This document shows, one piece after another, positions 54,103-63,512 of a DNA stretch of 64,000 nt. The notes under the pieces were generated by a model. The model made no database searches. It was not told the origin of the DNA and saw only the letters and a list, made by a program, of their open reading frames with translations. Location of the stretch: NCBI GenBank assembly GCA_963828855.1, contig CAWHGB010000005.1, positions 286,719-350,718 of the forward strand, written 5' to 3'. Numbering within the stretch: position 1 is the stretch's first letter; every line of letters starts with the position of its first letter. Origin of the DNA: CAVVEQ01 sp963828855. GTDB taxonomy: Bacteria; Chloroflexota; Anaerolineae; Anaerolineales; Anaerolineaceae. Position numbers and translations under genes: made by a program.

Positions 54103-55606
54103 CTATGCCTTTTGCGTGGCCAGGCTCATCACCCGCTCCTGGGTCATTTCTTCCTTCGATAGGATGCCCTTCATTCTGCCTTCCTGCATCACCAGGATCT
54201 TGTCCGCGACGCTGATGAGCTCGGGCAACTCGGACGAGACCATGACGATGGCAGCGCCGCGCGCAGCCAGTTCCCCCATGATGGTGTAGATCTCTGTTTT
54301 TGCTCCGATGTCGATCCCGCGGGTGGGCTCGTCAAAGATGATCAATTCGGGGGAAAAATCGAGCCATTTCGCCAGCGCCACCTTTTGCTGGTTGCCACCG
54401 GAGAGCAAACCCACAATTTGTTCTATGCTGCTCACACGGATGTTCAGTGCTTTCCGTTGATTGTTGGCGATGGCTTTGAGCTTGGGCCAATTCAGGTACC
54501 CCAGAACGGAAGGCCGCTGGGCATTGACCAAGTTGATGTTTTCATGAACCGGAAGGCACAGCACCAGTCCGGACTTTTTCCGGTCTTCGGTCACGAATGC
54601 GATCCTGTGTTTGATTGCATTTCGCGGGTTTTCAGGCAGAAACTCTTCGCCGTTGAGGAATATCTTCCCAGCGGTGATCTCCCGCATCCCAAAAAGGGTC
54701 TCCAGCATTTCGGTACGCCGCGAGCCCACCAATCCGCCGATCACCCATGATCTCGCCTTTGCGCACTTCGAAGGAAATGCCCTTTAACAATTCGCCGGAA
54801 GCTAGGTTCTCGACCTTCAACACCACATCCCCGATAGGGACTTCACGCTTGGGATAGACAGTGGTCTGTTCACGCCCGACCATCATGGTGATCAGCTCTT
54901 TGTCGGTCACATCGGTGCAATTCACCGTTCCCACCAGGGCGCCATCCCGCAGAACGGTAATCCGATCGGCTATGCAGCCGATCTCGTGCAGCCGGTGGGA
55001 AATGTAAACCACGGCCACACCGCTGGCCCGCAGTCCACGGATGATGTCCATCAGCTTTTCGGCATCCTTTTGGGATATGGACGAGGTTGGCTCGTCCATC
55101 AGGACGACTTTGGCCTTGGAGGTGACGGCCTTCGCGATCTCGACCACCTGCTGCTGGGCAATGGATAGATCTTTGACGATCCAATCCGGGTCGATGTCGC
55201 TCTGGTTCAAATCCTTCAAGGCGCGCGCGGCGATGTCCCGGAATTCCTGCTTTCGCAGCAGGATGCCTTTGAATTGGTCCTGTTTATCCAGGACGATATT
55301 CTCGGCCACTGTCATGTGAGGGCAAAGGGTCAATTCCTGGTAAATGGTGATGATGGAGGCTTCTATGGCTTCTTTGGGGTTCTTGAACGTAACGGGCTTG
55401 CCATCGATCAGCAATTCGCCACCGCTATCCGGTTGGTGATATCCGCTTAAAATCTTAATAAGCGTGGATTTGCCAGCTCCGTTCTCACCCAACAGAGCAT
55501 GGACTTCGCCGCTCCTTACCGTCATGTCGACGTTCTTTAGCGCTACTACGCCAGGAAACGTTTTGCTGATATGCCTTAGTTCGAGTATGTCCCCACCAAA
55601 GCTCAC
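54103..55606 (-). CDS. Ribose-type sugar ABC ATPase (RbsA-like), frameshifted
   Basis: Two nucleotide-binding domains. First: ALLGENGAGKSTLIKILSGY, LSIAQQQVVEIAKAVTSKAK, LMDEPTSSISQKD and YISHRLHEI. Second: GLLSGGNQQKVALAKWL and IFDEPTRGIDIGAKTEIYTI. A one-base shift near 54745, in a region restoring GEIMG-IGGLVGSRRTEML, breaks the frame. About 500 residues when repaired. ATG 55604-55606 with AGGAGG upstream. First gene of the importer transcript. Confidence 0.9.
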
Positions 55607-55765
55607 TCAAACCTCCTACCCGTTGGTTCTCATATTTAGGAAAGGATCGCTTACAAAACCGCTTCTTTTACATGAAATTATTATCAAACCTCTTGAACAA
55701 TCTTCTTATTGACAAAAGTCTTATTTCCTTTTATTACGAAGGTATCATGTGCGCCTGATAATGGA

Positions 55766-55829
55766 TTCACAATCGTGAACAACAACTCACAATTATGTTC
55801 ATTATAGGGAGGGTTGAAACGAATGTCAA
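55766..55829 (-). promoter_or_regulatory. Promoter of the pentose importer operon with a downstream palindrome
   Basis: On the minus strand TTGACA (55824-55829), a 17-nt spacer and TATAAT (55801-55806) are perfect. About 15 nt past the expected start lies TTCACAATCGTGAA (55766-55779), an inverted repeat that could be a repressor site; a related CACAATT element is at 55788-55794. The rest of the gap 55607-56008 shows no gene that I can support. Confidence 0.75.
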
Positions 55830-56008
55830 CATGCATTTGTCATGTCTTTGTCTCAAAACGATAAAACTCCATATTCAAACACTGAAATTTCGACCTCTGC
55901 CTTTAAACCATGAAAGAGAAATGCGTAGAAATCAGTGGTTTGCTCAAATCGCTTCGACTCGGAAATTAGCGGTTATTGCTGGTCACCCTCCACTGGCGGT
56001 AAGAGACG

Positions 56009-56727
56009 CTAGGGCTTTTGGTTCGGCCAGGTTTGCACAACCCGGAAAGCCTCCGCGTATTTGCAGCCGCACTGGAAACCGCGCAGCTTGTTTGTGACTT
56101 CCACATACTCAAACCAGTCCTTGATCCCAAATTGCTTTTCCAGAAAATCGCCATGCTGGCTTCGATGTTGGCGGAATGCCTCGATCTTTTGATCAAATTC
56201 CTCGGTAATATCCACGTAGTAGTCCGGGGGAGCCACGCGGAAGGTTCCGGTTGTTTCGCAGCGGATACACGGTGGGGATATGATCAATGGGAGGTAGCTT
56301 GCATTCAGGGATATTGCTTACGCTGGCCCAGATAGCCGCGCGGTACGCCAGCTCGCCCACATTGGAGTGGTCGTGGACGTAATCGTCCCGGTCGAGGGTG
56401 ATGATCACATCCGGATTGGTGTGCCGGACAAGGTCCACATATTGGATCCAGGTGGCGTGATCCTGCCATAATTCGGCGTCTTTGTGATCCCAATGGATCA
56501 ACTCCGCCCCGATCGCTTCGGCGCCTCGCTTGCGCTTCTACTGCTCGGATGGCTTCGATCTCCGGTCCGGTGTGGATCTTGGAGCCCACATTCCCGGTGC
56601 AGGCAATGGCCATGAAAACCTTGTGGCCCTCTTTGACGTAGCGGATCAGCGTGCCGGCGCAGAACACCTCGACATCGTCCGGGTGCGCAGTTGCCGCCAG
56701 GATGGTGAGCTTTTTGGTAGGACCCAT
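56009..56727 (-). CDS. PIG-L (LmbE) family deacetylase, copy 1, two frameshifts
   Basis: ATG 56725-56727 begins MGPTKKLTILAATAHPDDVE, with the AHPDD zinc motif, then FCAGTLIRYVKEGHKVFMAI. Frame changes near 56515 and 56275 separate DAELWQDHATWIQYVDLVRH and IITLDRDDYVHDHSNVGELA from TTGTFRVAPPDYYVDITEEF and the C-terminus FQCGCKYAEAFRVVQTWPN. Zinc-dependent deacetylases of this family remove N-acetyl from sugars. It is a close paralogue of the next gene upstream. The two shifts suggest error, but loss of function in a redundant copy is possible. Confidence 0.83.
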
Positions 56728-56831
56728 TGATCTCCTTTCCCCGCCCAGGGCAGGGGTTTCGATTTTGGAAGAGGCCGGGCGCAAGCGCCAGGGCATGAGC
56801 GCGTCCTGGCCCGGTCACTTCCCGAAATATG

Positions 56832-57578
56832 TTACCGCGACCCCAACTGGACAGGGGGCAGAAGGCGATAGGGCTTGTGGTTCGGCCAGGTCTGCACCAC
56901 GCGGAACGCTTCCGCGTATTTGCAGCCGCACTGGAAACCGCGCAGCTTGTTCACCATTTCCATGGCTTCAAACCAGTCCTTGACGCCGAATTGTTTCTCC
57001 AGGAAATCACCGTGCTGGCTTTCGTGCTGACGGAAGGCAAGCATCTTCTGTTCGAACTCCTGGCTGATATCCACATAATGATCGGGAGGTGCGACCCGGG
57101 TGGTGCCGATGGTCTCAAAATAGAAAACCGAAGGGATGTGGTCGATGGGGGGCAGTTTGCATTCGGGGATGTTGGCCACGCTGGCCCAGATCGCGGCCCG
57201 GTAGACAAGCTCGCCGACATTGGTATGGTCGTGGACGTAATCATCGCGGTCGTGGGTGATGATCACATCCGGGTTGGTCTGCCGGATAAGATCCACATAC
57301 TTGATCCAGTGGGCATGGTCCAGCCAGACATCGGCATCCTTGTAGCCCATCATGATCAGCTCGGCTCCGATCACATCGGCGCCTTTTTGCGCTTCAACGG
57401 CTCGAATAGCTTCGATCTCCGGTCCTGTGTGAATTTTCGAACCCACGTTGCCGGTACAGGCAACCGCCATGAAGACTTTGTGACCTTCTTTGACGTACCG
57501 GATGAGCGTACCGGCACATTGCAGCTCGATATCATCCGGATGGGCGGATGCACATAAAACGGTCAATTTTTTAGACAT
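56832..57578 (-). CDS. PIG-L (LmbE) family deacetylase, copy 2, intact
   Basis: 248 residues. Zinc ligands: AHPDDIE near residue 12 and HDRDDYVHDHTNVGELVYRA near 110. SKIHTGPEIEAIRAVEAQKG and FRQHESQHGDFLEKQFGVKD are shared with copy 1. Enzymes of this fold deacetylate N-acetylglucosaminyl lipids, chitooligosaccharides or similar. In this cluster, with pentose epimerases and an importer, it suggests that the imported substrate carries an N-acetyl or similar acyl group. A ribosome-binding site (CCAGGAGGTTTTTC) precedes the ATG. Confidence 0.9.
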   Translation of the reverse strand: MSKKLTVLCASAHPDDIELQCAGTLIRYVKEGHKVFMAVACTGNVGSKIHTGPEIEAIRAVEAQKGADVIGAELIMMGYKDADVWLDHAHWIKYVDLIRQTNPDVIITHDRDDYVHDHTNVGELVYRAAIWASVANIPECKLPPIDHIPSVFYFETIGTTRVAPPDHYVDISQEFEQKMLAFRQHESQHGDFLEKQFGVKDWFEAMEMVNKLRGFQCGCKYAEAFRVVQTWPNHKPYRLLPPVQLGSR

Positions 57579-57727
57579 ATGAAAAACCTCCTGGAAAAAG
57601 ATTCAGCTTGATCAGGTTTATCGATCCAATCGAGAAAGTATGATTCGGTGTTCTAAGAATGACAAATCGGAGTGTCTCCTTTCGATTCCTAATTTTTTAT
57701 TCAGTAATAGATATATCCTCCCAGGCA

Positions 57728-58581
57728 TCAGAGATCCACTGCGTACCAAGGATGTTCGCGGGCACGGGTAGCTGAACCGATGGGATCACCACTAGCGTCG
57801 AGATGCGCCCACATTTCCATCACCAACGGTCCTGAAAAACCCATTCGTGCCAACAATGGAAAACACTCCTGGAAACTGGACAATGCCTTCCCCCAGGGGC
57901 ACGCCCCGCAGTTCACCCAGGCGGGTATCTTTAACATGTACGCCCACCAGGTGACCTTCGGTCAATGGGAGTTGTTCCAGCGGGTCGTAAGCCCGCGGCG
58001 GTCATGTTGCCAATATCGGGATACACCTGAAACCAGGGTGAATTGATCTCTTTGACAAAACGCATGGCTTTTTCGACCGAATCCACCAGCTGGACTATCG
58101 CCATTTTCCAAGGCTAAAATCACCCCGGCAGCACTCGCCCACTCCGACTACCAGTACTGCAATCCTTCCAGGTATCTCGCCTGGGTGTCAGGCATTGCTC
58201 GGCTCATAGAACGCGTCATAACCCATGATCTGGATGACTTTCACGCCCAAATCGGCTGCCAATTCGATCGACCGATAGAGAATATCCAAACCCTTTGCCC
58301 GCAGTTCCGGATGAGGCACTGCCGAGTGGGAATTTGCGATGAGCGCTAACCCCCATGCCCCAAATTGGCACCCCGGTATCGAAGATCGTTTGTCGAAGCG
58401 CGGCGCGATCGTGATGTCGACCAATTCAGCCGATCCAGACGCTGTTCGCTTTCGTCGATCGACATTTCCACAAAATCATAGCCGGCGCCTTTGGCAGAAA
58501 GCAGGATCTGCTCCCAGGAGTATTCGGCGGGAAAGCTTTCTCATAGACGCCGACTGGATTTTTTTGCACCGAAGCCGTCAT
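57728..58581 (-). CDS. L-ribulose/L-xylulose-5-phosphate 3-epimerase (UlaE/SgbU-like), heavily frameshifted
   Basis: From ATG 58579-58581 the start MTASVQKNPVGVYEKAFP is UlaE-like. In other frames follow AGYDFVEMSIDESEQRLDR, then IANSHSAVPHPELRAKGLDI, KVIQIMGYDAFYEPSNA, and the C-terminal CFPLLARMGFSGPLVMEMWA, all parallel to E. coli UlaE. Metal ligands expected in such TIM-barrel epimerases (Glu/His) are partly visible. At least five shifts are required across about 285 codons, so the stretch is either poorly read or a real pseudogene. Role: interconversion of L-xylulose-5-P and L-ribulose-5-P, feeding the AraD-like gene next to it. Confidence 0.75.
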
Positions 58582-58701
58582 CGCGCCGCCTCCGCGTTGA
58601 GCGCGGGATCAATTTAGGAAGGGCAGGAAAAAAATGGTCATATCCGCGATCCTCATCTGGATACCGCCTCATCCGAGGGAGGTTGAAATCGTCATGGAAC
58701 C

Positions 58702-59351
58702 TTATTGTTCTTTTTGCCCGTAGAGCGTGTGATAAATGTTCTGAAATTCCTCGATCTGCTCCTGAGTTAATGATATGGGCTTTCCTTGCAGGGAGGCAAA
58801 ATGGGCAATCTTGGCCAGGTCTTCCACTTCCACCGCGTCGATGGTCGCCTGCCAGACGGAGGAGGCGATGGTGTAGACCCCGTGGTTCTGCATGACAATG
58901 GCCGAGCACTTGCCGATCTTGCGGATGATCTCCGAACCGATGTCTTCCCCGCCGACCGCGGCGTAGCCGCCTATCGGAATCTCGCCACCGAGCAGGGCTG
59001 CCGAAGTCATCACCGCCGGAATCGGTTTGCCCAGGACGGCAAAAATGCAGGCATAGGGAGAGTGGGTGTGGACAATGCCAAAGATATCGGTCGATGCGGG
59101 TATAAATACAAATGGGTTTCGGTGTCACTGGAAGGCCGCAGCGTACCTTCCAGAATTTTGCCATTAATATCCATCACCAGGAGATCGGAAGGGGTCAACC
59201 TGTCATAACGAAAGCCGGTGGGTTTGATGACAATATTGCCGGTCTCGGGGTCGCGTCCGCTGACCGTCCCGCTGTGCATCGTCACCAAACGGTTCTTGGG
59301 TAGTTCCATAAGAGATTCAAAGACTTCCTGGCGTAATTTTTCAAGCATCAT
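58702..59351 (-). CDS. L-ribulose-5-phosphate 4-epimerase/class II aldolase family (AraD/SgbE-like), frameshifted
   Basis: MMLEKLRQEVFESLMELPKN then RLVTMHSGTVSGRDPETGNI and IKPTGFRYDRLTPSDLLVMD are class II aldolase/epimerase blocks. After a one-base shift near 59105, the restored frame gives IFGIVHTHSPYACIFAVLGK with the two zinc histidines, IPIGGYAAVGGEDIGSEI, and MQNHGVYTIASS with the third. About 216 residues when repaired. It would turn L-ribulose-5-P into D-xylulose-5-P for the pentose phosphate route. It lies between the UlaE-like and SDR genes in one minus-strand run. Confidence 0.85.
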
Positions 59352-59391
59352 TTTTTTGTCCTTTTATTGTGATTCCAGTTTTGGGCAATGC

Positions 59392-60224
59392 TTATCGAAC
59401 GTAACCGCCCAAACCGCCGCCATCAATGACCAGGGCGGCACCGGTCATTTTGGCTGAACGGTCACTGGCGAGAAAGACGACCAGTTCCGCAATTTCGGCG
59501 GGGTCGATGATCACGCCCAGGGCGTTGTTCTTCTTATATTCTTCTTCAAGTTTATCTGGATCAAAACCGTGGATCTTTGCCCGGGCAGCCCGCAGTTCCG
59601 GAGTCCACATGCTGCTTCCCCCAAAGACCGCTCCCGGAAGAACACTGTTGGCGCGGATGTGATACGGACCGAATTCATTGGCGATGGTGCGGGCCATTTG
59701 CAACACCGCTGCTTTGGATGAGTTGTAGGCCAGAAAGTGCCTGCTGGGTTTAAGAGCATCGTCGCTATTGATAAAAACCAGCGCCCCACCATCCGGCTGG
59801 CGTTTAAATACTTTTATTGCCTCCCGGGAGATCAGGAAACTACCCGTGCAGTTCACGTTCATCACCCAGTTCCACTGCTCCAGAGTGCATTCATCGGAAG
59901 GGACGCTGACCGAGACGCCCGCATTGTTTACGGCAATGTTCAACCTGCCAAAATGATCAGCAATGGTTTTCACCGCTGCTTCAACCTCCGCTTCGTTGGT
60001 AATATCGCACAGGCACGGGAAGGATCTGGGCGGACGGATCCATTTGCAACAGTTCGCTCCGCGATTGGTTCAACTTCTCGATGATTGCGATCCACCATCG
60101 CGATCAAGGCTTGCTCTTTGACAAATCGGCGGGTGATTGCCAATCCGATACCGGAAGCCGCACCTGTGATCAAGGCCACTTTACCTGCCAACTCGCCCAC
60201 CTTTCTGGGTTTCAAGATCACCAC
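59392..60224 (-). CDS. Short-chain dehydrogenase/reductase (SDR), frameshifted
   Basis: GKVALITGAASGIGLAITRR carries the GxxxGxG coenzyme motif; after a one-base shift near 60015 follow NIAVNNAGVSVSVPSDE, VMNVNCTGSFLISREA, INSDDALKPSRHFLAYNSSK (catalytic Ser and YxxxK) and MTGAALVIDGGGLGGYVR. About 275 residues when repaired. It oxidises or reduces a sugar alcohol or keto sugar. A GTG at 60222-60224 directly after the GntR stop TGA is the probable start, which implies translational coupling to the regulator. Confidence 0.87.
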
Positions 60225-61034
60225 TCATAACTTTTCTCCTTGACTCGATCGATAAATATAGAATCGAAATGCGTCCGCCACGTAATATTCATCCGACAGC
60301 GCCACGGGTTCTCCATCTGAATCAAAATCCACCTGTTCCAGGTGCAGGATGTTGCTTCCCGCGCGAATTTGCAGCTTATCGGCGATATATTGTTCAGCGG
60401 AAAGCGGACGGATCCAGGCAATGCCGTGATGGATATCCAGCGACAGGCGCTGACGCAGGAAACCGTAGACGGATTGATGCTCGTGGATATGTTTCTCCAG
60501 GTCATCCAGAGGAATATCGCCGCCGGGCAGATGGAATAGACTGGTGGGCAGGAAGTCCACGGTGAAGACCACTCTGCGATCGTTGGCCAGCCGGACGCGC
60601 TCGATGACGAGGATTGGCGTTCCCAGTTCCAGTGAGAGTTGACTGGATACCCGCTCATTGGCCGGACGGTTGGTGATCAATAACTCGGCACTACCCGGTT
60701 CTGCGCCGGAGGAGCGGATCATTTGGGTGACGCCAGAATTGAGGCTCAGGTTGTCGTAGGTGGGCGGGTTCTTGCTCACAAATGTACCCACTCCCCAGCG
60801 CCGCTGAATGAACCCACCTTGTTCCAGGATGGCAAGCGCGGAGCGCACTGTGGATCGACTGATGTTTAGATAAGCAGCCAGATCCGGCTCGTTTGGGAGC
60901 TGGGTTTCGGGGGGCAGCTTTGCCTCCATGATCATTTTGCGCAAATACTCGGTGACCCGCTGCACCAATTGGGTACCGTCTCGGGCATCTTTATCCCATT
61001 GAATGTCGGGGCGGGTGATGTCAGAAAAATCCAT
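60225..61034 (-). CDS. GntR-family regulator (HutC/FarR type, UTRA effector domain)
   Basis: 269 residues. The N-terminal winged helix reads QRVTEYLRKMIMEAKLPPET then QLPNEPDLAAYLNISRSTVR, with GGFIQRRWGVGTFVSK as the wing. The C-terminal UTRA domain contains LGTPILVIERVRLANDRRVV and EQYIADKLQIRAGSNILHLE. It is the first gene of the minus-strand pentose cluster and is divergent from the aminotransferase gene, so it probably controls both, by binding in the 61035-61230 gap. The effector is probably a phosphorylated sugar. Intact frame. Confidence 0.9.
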   Translation of the reverse strand: MDFSDITRPDIQWDKDARDGTQLVQRVTEYLRKMIMEAKLPPETQLPNEPDLAAYLNISRSTVRSALAILEQGGFIQRRWGVGTFVSKNPPTYDNLSLNSGVTQMIRSSGAEPGSAELLITNRPANERVSSQLSLELGTPILVIERVRLANDRRVVFTVDFLPTSLFHLPGGDIPLDDLEKHIHEHQSVYGFLRQRLSLDIHHGIAWIRPLSAEQYIADKLQIRAGSNILHLEQVDFDSDGEPVALSDEYYVADAFRFYIYRSSQGEKL

Positions 61035-61072
61035 GTTTTCGTCGTGTAGAGGTATGACAACTAAGTAAAAAT

Positions 61073-61101
61073 ATAGTAACCAAAAATCACTGATTTGTCA
61101 A
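61073..61101 (-). promoter_or_regulatory. Promoter for the GntR/pentose gene cluster
   Basis: On the minus strand TTGACA (61096-61101), a 17-nt spacer and TACTAT (61073-61078). It stands back-to-back with the plus-strand promoter at 61133. GGTATGAC at 61051-61058, just downstream of this -10, is the inverse of the GTCATAC element at 61181. Confidence 0.72.
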
Positions 61102-61132
61102 TAAGATGGCGGAAAATGAGCAAAACTGAGCC

Positions 61133-61161
61133 TTGACATGACATTTTTCACTTGTTATACT
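61133..61161 (+). promoter_or_regulatory. Promoter for the aminotransferase operon
   Basis: TTGACA at 61133-61138, a 17-nt spacer and TATACT at 61156-61161, 70 nt before ATG 61231. TGACATGACAT overlaps the -35 box and may be part of a regulator site. Confidence 0.75.
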
Positions 61162-61177
61162 ACTTTTACCTATTCTA

Positions 61178-61190
61178 GATGTCATACATC
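61178..61190. promoter_or_regulatory. Palindrome GATGTCATACATC, possible GntR operator
   Basis: GATGT and ACATC flank CAT, a perfect 5-bp inverted repeat about 16 nt downstream of the -10 box. Together with the inverted ATGAC elements near both divergent promoters it could bind the neighbouring GntR regulator. Inference only. Confidence 0.4.
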
Positions 61191-61230
61191 TCAAAGATGC
61201 TGTAATTGTTGCTTCAAAGGAGCAAAAATA

Positions 61231-62552
61231 ATGGAAAAGCTAGCAATTGATGGCGGCGCGCCGGTCCGGAGCAAAGATCCGATCGTGGAAACGGATTATT
61301 TCACCGACGATGAGTTAAACGCGGTAATCGCTGTGATGAAGTCCGCGCGAATTCGGCGCGGTGCTGTGACTACATGAATATGAAAAACTGATCGCTGAAA
61401 CACTCAAAGTCAAACATGCCATCGCCGTAACAAGTGGGACTACAACCCTCCACATCGCTCTGGCAGCCATGGGTATTGGTCCGGGGGACGAGGTTATTGT
61501 CACCCCGTATACATTTATTGCCTCTGATACTTGTGTGCTTGAGCAAAACGCCATTCCCATCTTTGCGGATGTGGATCCGGTGACTTTGACTCTGGATCCC
61601 AATGATGTGCGTAGAAAAGTGACTAAGAGGACTAAGGCGATCATTCCGGTTTCAATCGCCGGCATCCCTATAAATATTGAACCGATCATGGATATCGCGA
61701 AGGAACATAATCTGTACGTGTTGGAAGATTCAGCGCAATCGATAGGTGCCAAGTACCACGGGCGATATGAAGGAAAATATGTTGGAACGGTCGGACACGT
61801 GGGTTCATTCAGCACAGTGACCGGCAAGATCATTTCCACCGGAGAAGGCGGTTTTGTTGTAACCGATGACGATGATCTTTACGAAAAAATGTGGGGATTT
61901 ATGGACTTCGGGCGGAAAAAATCACAGGGACCGGCATCCAAATACCACTGGAGTCTTCCTTGTACGAATTACCGTATTACTGACTTCCAATCGGCAGTGG
62001 GAATCCAGCAGATCAAACGCCTGGATTACATCAACCAGAAAAGAAACGATAATGCCCATTACCTTAATGAAAAATTAAAGGACCTCCCAGGTATCACACT
62101 CCCACCGGAAGTACCCTATGGAGATAGAGTTTACTTTTATTATGTCATCAGGGTTGAATCCCGAAGTGCTTGGTGCGGATATGCTCAATTTTGCCATCGC
62201 TCTGGCCGCCGAAGGTACCTATAACCTAAATTACCTAAGCACAACCCGCTGGATGGTTCCGCAGCATCTGGAGCCATTGTTTGTAGAAAAAGCCGGTTAC
62301 GGTGGCACCAAATGCCCGTTTGAATGCCCGTGGTATGAAGGTGAGGTAAGTTATTACGAGGGATTGTGCCCGGTTGCTGAAAAGGCATGCGAAGAATTTT
62401 TCTGGCTGGCAAGCGTTCACCCACTGCTCGAAAAACAGGACCTGGACGATATTGCCAACGCAGTGCGCAAGGTTGTGCTCAACTTCATCGAGAAAAAAGA
62501 AAAAGGATTGCCAATCGACTACGCCACCGATGAAATCCGGGCACGCCTGTAA
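61231..62552 (+). CDS. DegT/DnrJ/EryC1-type PLP sugar aminotransferase, two frameshifts
   Basis: ATG 61231 with AAAGGAG upstream begins MEKLAIDGGAPVRSKDPIVE, typical of this family. After a one-base shift near 61365 come KVKHAIAVTSGTTTLHIALA, MGIGPGDEVIVTPYTFIASD, VLEDSAQSIGAKYHGRYEGK and FSTVTGKIISTGEGG, where Lys is the PLP-binding residue. A second shift near 62150 leads to the C-terminal third, ending AVRKVVLNFIEKKEKG. About 440 residues when repaired. It transfers an amino group to a keto sugar or cyclitol; the neighbouring cluster suggests amino-sugar or aminocyclitol metabolism. Confidence 0.87.
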
Positions 62553-62573
62553 AGGTTAAAACTGGAGGTGAGA

Positions 62574-63119
62574 ATGACAGAATCAACGCCCTTGATTAGC
62601 GACGCTGACCTGGATCAAATCGGGATTGTTGTCAATGATCTGCATGCTTTTACCCAGGAACTATCCCGGTTGTTTGGTATTGGACCTTTTCGAATTTTCG
62701 AATGGCCGCTCGAAGGAGTTGACCCGCAGGCGACGTATCATGGTCACCCGGCTAGCTTCCGACTGCTATTAGCGTTTGTTACGGTGGGCAAGGTTCAAAT
62801 CGAGATCGTTCAACCCCTGGAAGGTCAAAACATCTACAGCGATTTCCTGCGTGATCATGGGCCTGGTTTGCATCACTTCCGTCTGACCATCCCTGGTTTC
62901 GATAAAGGGGTGGAAGCGCTGATCGGTGCCGGGATAGAGAACATAGCCAGCGGCACTGGAGTGCACGTAGGTTCCAAGTGGGCTTATTTCGATACCACCC
63001 AGATGTTGGAAGGGGTGGTGGTTGAATTGCGAACCCGTCTGGAAGAAGCCGGTGGAGAAGGCCATTGGGTGCAGTCCATCCCGCATCCCGGTTCACCTGC
63101 GAACGGTAAAGAAAAATAG
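62574..63119 (+). CDS. VOC (glyoxalase/methylmalonyl-CoA epimerase-like) family protein
   Basis: 181 residues from ATG 62574, with GGAGGTGAGA as ribosome-binding site. A paired beta-alpha-beta-beta-beta fold is suggested by LDQIGIVVNDLHAFTQELSR, VQIEIVQPLEGQNIYSDFL, GPGLHHFRLTIPGFDKGVEA and MLEGVVVELRTRLEE. Of the usual four metal ligands, Glu (VQIEIV), His (LHHFRL) and Glu (VVVELR) are present, while the first His is Gln (LDQIG). It might be an epimerase, isomerase or dioxygenase relative with a changed metal site. It is 22 nt after the aminotransferase gene, in the same operon. Intact frame. Confidence 0.8.
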   Translation: MTESTPLISDADLDQIGIVVNDLHAFTQELSRLFGIGPFRIFEWPLEGVDPQATYHGHPASFRLLLAFVTVGKVQIEIVQPLEGQNIYSDFLRDHGPGLHHFRLTIPGFDKGVEALIGAGIENIASGTGVHVGSKWAYFDTTQMLEGVVVELRTRLEEAGGEGHWVQSIPHPGSPANGKEK

Positions 63120-63373
63120 GCGGTTTAACTTTTTTTCAGACAACAAAAGTGCTGCTAAGTTTTCACCCCGATAAAGAACTCGATTTAAATCGCAAGTATC
63201 AGGTTGATTAACTAGGTCAGTTTTTTCCAAGAGCCCAAAAAGAATTCGCAAAGGGGGAAATACTCATGGTAGCCATAACTGATCACTATAGCTAACCTAA
63301 ATCAAACCGACAGAAAAAAATGTATAAGAAAACCATCTGATCGTATTTCGAAAAACAATCCCCAAAGTAAAAA

Positions 63374-63405
63374 TCGACTGAGGCAAAATATTTTGCCTCA
63401 GTCGA
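63374..63405 (-). terminator. Perfect 32-nt palindrome, terminator of the Gfo/Idh gene
   Basis: TCGACTGAGGCAAAAT and its exact complement make a 16-bp inverted repeat; on the minus strand it is followed by TTTTTACTTT. It lies in the convergent gap 63120-63512, which otherwise holds no gene that I can support. It may also stop transcripts from the plus side. Confidence 0.85.
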
Positions 63406-63512
63406 CCAAAGAATATTATATTTTTCTGTTCGAACGAATTCTAAGATTATTTCCTTACAAAACCAAGTAGGTGACCTAACAATCACCTAATGTCTGGATT
63501 TGAGGTTATCGC

